NCBI GenBank assembly: GCA_934153655.1
Contig: CAKPFH010000048.1
Location: forward strand, 1-8,315
Origin: an uncultured Bacilli bacterium
Lineage (GTDB): Bacteria; Bacillota_I; Bacilli_A; RF39; UBA660
Direction: 5' to 3'
Length of the DNA stretch: 8,315 nt
Shown here: piece by piece, positions 5,906-8,315 of the stretch
Position numbering within the stretch: the stretch's first letter is position 1
How the letters are laid out: the number at the start of each line of letters is the position of its first letter
The notes under the pieces: model-generated
The model's database searches: none
The model's input: the letters and a program-made list of their open reading frames with translations, nothing else
Told to the model about the DNA's origin: nothing
Program-made: the position numbers and the translations under genes

Positions 5906-7893
5906 TTAATTTTTTAAAGCAATTGTAAATGGATTACTTTTAGTACCTGTTCCTCCTGTTATGACAACATTTGATTTTAAAAAGATTGAGGGACGGATAG
6001 CCATGACGTTGGTACATTGAACGTTATTACCAATATTACCATTACTACTAACATACCAAATATAAGAAAAACTACTTGGTGTTATTAACCATATACTACT
6101 TGAACTATTATAACCATCACCTTGTTGACTGGCAAACATTTCTCCATATCTTGGTAGTTCTACATATCCCGAATTCCAAACCCTTGCTGTTTTTGTACAA
6201 TTTTTTGCTGTTTCAGTTGTGTTATTTGTATTGCATAAAGAATTCTTGTAAGAACCTGACGACATAGTTTTTTTATAATAAATTTCTCTGTCTAACATAT
6301 TATTATTTGCTAAACTATTATACCAAGTATTATTTAAGTAATAATCCCAGTACGTGTCACTATCTCCACTTCCATAAGTTGAACCTTTATATGTAGTAAA
6401 TGCCTTTTCAATGACTATCGTTCCATTTTTTAGATAATCATTTTTATTTAACTTAACTTTTCCATCTTCAATACTAACTATTCTATACAATTCCTTGGTA
6501 GAAGCATCACCATCTTCATCAAATACTACATACTCACCTATTATTCTGGTATTTAATAATGTAGTATTTATAATTGGTTGTTCCTTATCTCCTGATATTG
6601 TATATGGATCATCTTTTGTTCCCAATCCACCTAAAAGTTGGATATTTGATTTTAAATTTATTGACGGGCGAGCAGCATAATTATTAGAAGGATTGGTGTA
6701 GCTACCTACACCGTTGGAGTAATGAACATTCCAAACATTAGAAGAGCTATATGGGTTTAATAACCACCAGTAATAACCTATATTTAAATAGCCAGAGCCA
6801 CTACTTGTATTTTTATAACTTAAATAATATTCATAACTATTTAATAGTCCTACTGGTGTATTTTTTCCAATTGTCGAATTATTTATTAAAGTTGTTTCAG
6901 GTAATTTGGTACTTATTGCACTTGTACTACTCGCATTAGAATTTGTGATATTCCAAGTACTATCCACTACTATTATATTTTGATAATTATATAAAGTATC
7001 TAAGAAATCTTCATTTAACCATTGATATATCCAAGATCCGGTATAAGATGCATCATCTTTTTTAGATATATCATAAAAATTCACATCACTTTGTGGATTA
7101 TATGAAATAGTTGTAATTAGATCATCAGTTATCATTTTCGTAGTTCCATCTGAATTTATGGCTGTTATTCGCCAAAGTTTACCTGAATACCAAACATAGT
7201 TAAAGTTAATACAATCTTGTGAACCAGATACATATGTTATTCCATCTTCTTCAACATAAGTTTTACAAGTATCAGTTTGTTTTGATTTTAAATCAGCTAA
7301 AAATATTTTTGATATGGCTTTACTTTCTCCGTTATAAGCATAGATATTTACATTAAACTTAAATGTTTGAGATACACTGTTTTGTTCATAATCTTTATCA
7401 ATCCAAGCATATAGTCTATATTTATTAGTTTTAGTTCCTGGATTATTACCTGTATAAATAACTTTACCTGTTTGTTTATCTGCTTGATAAGTAGTATTTT
7501 CTAAACTATTATATGTTTTAGGTGCTACAATCAAATTATTATTTTCATCAGTTAAATAAACTTTGATGTAATTACTATCTAAAGTATTAGTAGTATCACC
7601 TGTTAAATATAATTCATAGGAAATTGCTTTATCTGGATTGTTTATAGTACTTGAAACTGTAAAGTCTATATATGATAATTTATCTAAGTTTTGTAAAGCA
7701 AATTCATCACTTATGGGGTAAGCATTTACCATTTTAATAGAATTAGTTCCACTTATAAATTCAGCTTTAATAATATCACTTGTTAAAGTAAATGCTTGAA
7801 CACCTTTCGAATATGTAAAAAAAGCATATGCTGATCCTAGTAATACTATAATTAAAAATACTATTCCAAATACTAAAACTTTTTATTTTTCAT
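5906..7893 (-). CDS. Large surface protein: SipW/TasA-style N-terminus plus two DUF6273-like modules; N-terminal frameshift
   Basis: An uninterrupted frame of 608 codons has an ATG at 7732 that lacks a ribosome site. Coding clearly continues upstream of it: the same frame reads a membrane/signal segment, GIVFLIIVLLGSAYAFFTYS, then a linker. The proper start, ATG 7893 with AGGAG 7 bases upstream, is one frame off: ATG AAA AAT AAA AAG TTT TAG. One extra A in the A5 run (7884-7880) gives MKNKKVLVFGIVFLI and a 662-residue protein. Counting from ATG 7732, residues 1-135 form a TasA/camelysin-like beta domain, and 177-379 and 396-605 are tandem DUF6273-like modules. Each has an early Y/WRI..I..DG strand pair, a W..xLN helix, and a closing ARPSINLKSN..LLGGLGTKDDPYTI-type end (second copy IRPSIFLKSN...GGTGTKSNPFTI). 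It is secreted or surface-bound; the function is unknown. Confidence 0.8.
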
Positions 7894-7958
7894 ATCTTTA
7901 CTCCTATTATTTTGCCCCTCTATTCTAATATAATTTTATTTTAACATATTCTTTATTT

Positions 7959-7964
7959 ATTATA
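7959..7964 (-). promoter_or_regulatory. Possible -10 element of the surface-protein gene
   Basis: TATAAT (7964-7959, minus strand) lies about 66 bases before ATG 7893. No convincing -35 is seen at 16-18 bases; a TAGACA (5 of 6 to TTGACA) is only 11 bases away. The ribosome site AGGAGTAAAGATATG is clear. Transcription may instead come partly from readthrough of the upstream unit. Confidence 0.3.
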
Positions 7965-8010
7965 AAGTATTTTCTTGTCTAATAAAATCGTATTATGCGG
8001 ACATCAAAAA

Positions 8011-8053
8011 AACATGATTAAAAATTACAGTTAACTGTAAATCTAATCATGTT
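8011..8053. terminator. Strong compound hairpin terminator, T-tracts on both sides
   Basis: AACATGATTA (8011-8020) pairs with TAATCATGTT (8044-8053). Inside, the perfect palindrome TTACAGTTAACTGTAA (8025-8040) continues the stem after a small internal loop (AAAA/ATC). Minus-strand transcripts end in seven U (8012-8006); plus-strand ones would end in AUAUUUUUUAUU. With no plus-strand gene nearby, its role is to end the small minus-strand unit from 8219, upstream of the surface-protein gene. Confidence 0.8.
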
Positions 8054-8071
8054 ATATTTTTTATTTACATT

Positions 8072-8143
8072 TTTACAAAACTCTTTATTTAATGGGATAC
8101 TATAGGTATTTTCTACCCCCCCCCCCATGTAAAGTTTTGTAAA
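8072..8143. repeat. 11-bp inverted repeat flanking the homopolymer tract
   Basis: TTTACAAAACT (8072-8082) and AGTTTTGTAAA (8133-8143) are perfect inverted copies around a 50-base spacer that contains the C11 tract. A nested ATGGG (8092-8096)/CCCAT (8124-8128) pair lies inside, so the segment can fold as one long interrupted stem that draws the edge of the G/C tract into pairing. Confidence 0.6.
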
Positions 8144-8190
8144 CTTAGAGTTTGATTAGTTGTAAAGTAATTATTAATAGATTTTAACAT
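8113..8190 (-). CDS. Possible phase-variable leader ORF (25 aa; 57 aa with one more G)
   Basis: ATG 8190 is preceded by AAAAAAGGAG with a 9-base spacer and by a good promoter. The product starts MLKSINNYFTTNQTLSLQNF, reaches Trp-Gly-Gly-Gly encoded by an 11-base G tract, and hits TAG (8115-8113) directly after it. With 12 G the frame continues for 32 more codons (VENTYSIPLNKEFCKNVN...) to a TAA at 8020-8018, inside the terminator hairpin; with 10 G it stops after a few codons. No homology is recognised, and there is no signal peptide or membrane segment. Support comes from promoter, ribosome site and the open alternative frame. A structured non-coding RNA would explain the inverted repeats equally well. 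Confidence 0.35.
   Translation of the reverse strand: MLKSINNYFTTNQTLSLQNFTWGGG
8116..8126. repeat. C11/G11 homopolymer tract
   Basis: Eleven consecutive C on the plus strand (G on the minus strand), within a region of about 25 percent G+C. Such tracts are classic sites of slipped-strand length variation, and also of sequencing length errors. Confidence 0.95.
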
Positions 8191-8202
8191 CTAAATCAAC
8201 TC
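8148..8202 (-). promoter_or_regulatory. Stem that can sequester the ribosome site of the small unit
   Basis: In the minus-strand RNA, GAGTTGATTTAG (8202-8191, holding most of the AGGAG site and ending at the ATG) can pair with CTAATCAAACTC (8159-8148) within the ORF: 11 base pairs with one bulge on each side and a 31-base loop containing the start codon. This could hold translation off or respond to a ligand or trans-acting RNA. On the plus strand the same hairpin is followed by T-rich sequence and would look like a terminator, but no plus-strand gene precedes it. Confidence 0.4.
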
Positions 8203-8225
8203 CTTTTTTATTTTTCTACTATTTA

Positions 8226-8254
8226 ATTCTATCAAATATTTTTTATTTATTCAA
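8226..8254 (-). promoter_or_regulatory. Promoter of the small unit at 8219-8004
   Basis: On the minus strand TTGAAT (8254-8249), a 17-base spacer and TAGAAT (8231-8226) with an extended TGA before the -10 (TGATAGAAT) make one of the best promoters in the window. It starts 10 bases after the stop of the right-edge gene. Predicted start is about 8219, giving a transcript of roughly 215 nt to the terminator. Confidence 0.6.
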
Positions 8255-8263
8255 GATATTTAA

Positions 8264-8315
8264 TTAATTATTTTTTAAATAATTAATAGCTTCTTCTAAA
8301 GTTTCTACTTTTATT
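8264..8315 (-). CDS. C-terminal end of a gene running off the right edge
   Basis: The minus frame from the window edge reads IKVETLEEAINYLKNN and stops at TAA (8266-8264). The V-x-T-L-E-E-A-I-x-Y-L ending is a common C-terminal helix in cytoplasmic alpha/beta proteins and does not identify the family. The reading frame is partial (16 codons visible), and its end coincides with an AT-only hairpin (TTAATTATTT/AAATAATTAA, 8264-8286) that has no clear U tract. Confidence 0.55.
   Translation of the reverse strand, partial: IKVETLEEAINYLKNN

Noticed and set aside
5906..7732. Taking ATG 7732 as the real start of the surface-protein gene
   Set aside because: No ribosome site precedes it, and the same frame upstream encodes a clear membrane/signal segment, so the true start lies at 7893 across a frame change.
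8072..8143. Invertible promoter switch
   Set aside because: The repeats are only 11 bp, the 50-base spacer has no convincing promoter in either direction, and no recombinase gene is nearby.
8148..8210. Plus-strand terminator (hairpin followed by T-rich run)
   Set aside because: No plus-strand gene lies upstream for over 3 kb, and the same bases form the ribosome-site stem of the minus-strand unit.
1..8315. CRISPR array, tRNA or rRNA genes, insertion sequence ends
   Set aside because: No direct repeat-spacer periodicity, cloverleaf, rRNA-like sequence or transposase frame was seen on either strand.

Overview
The window is very AT-rich (roughly a quarter G+C). Every recognisable tryptophan is read from TGG, every visible stop is TAA or TAG, and Shine-Dalgarno sites are of the GGAGG type. 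Together with a SpoVIF-like sporulation protein, a DgkB-type lipid kinase and several Gram-positive wall or surface proteins, this points to a low-GC Bacillota, most likely an uncultured gut Bacilli lineage (RF39/Erysipelotrichales-like). That placement is an inference from composition and gene style, not from a marker gene.

Layout. Positions 1-187 hold the broken C-terminal tail of an Rpn/PD-(D/E)XK-type protein on the plus strand, closed by a perfect 15-bp hairpin. Positions 268-2948 are a minus-strand operon read der -> 59-aa charged protein -> spoVIF-like -> diacylglycerol kinase. The genes overlap or nearly touch, and one extended -10 promoter sits upstream of der. A divergent promoter at 3011-3039 drives a plus-strand pair (3055-4760): a membrane-anchored M15/VanY-type peptidase with an unusual pilin-like two-helix N-terminus, and a membrane-anchored DUF3298-like protein whose terminator overlaps its own stop codon. 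Facing these is a minus-strand pair (4770-5828): a short flavodoxin-like protein and a membrane-anchored glucosaminidase/lysozyme-like protein. The middle of the window is thus a small cell-wall remodelling neighbourhood.

Positions 5906-7893 hold a large minus-strand surface protein: an N-terminal SipW/TasA-style membrane segment and beta domain, then two tandem DUF6273-like modules. Its first codons are separated from the rest by a -1 frame change at an A5 run, five codons in. This could be a sequencing error, a recent mutation, or real slippage.

The most unusual segment is 8004-8254, between that gene and a minus-strand gene running off the right edge. It looks like a complete miniature minus-strand transcription unit. 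It has a TTGAAT-17-TAGAAT promoter with an extended -10, an AGGAG site, an ATG and a 25-codon ORF that runs into an 11-base G tract (C11 on the plus strand) and stops immediately after it. A strong terminator follows. One additional G would extend the ORF to 57 codons, ending inside the terminator hairpin upstream of the surface-protein gene. The rest of the transcript folds into successive inverted repeats, one of which pairs with the Shine-Dalgarno region. I propose a phase-variable leader/attenuator for the surface protein, with a structured small RNA as the main alternative.
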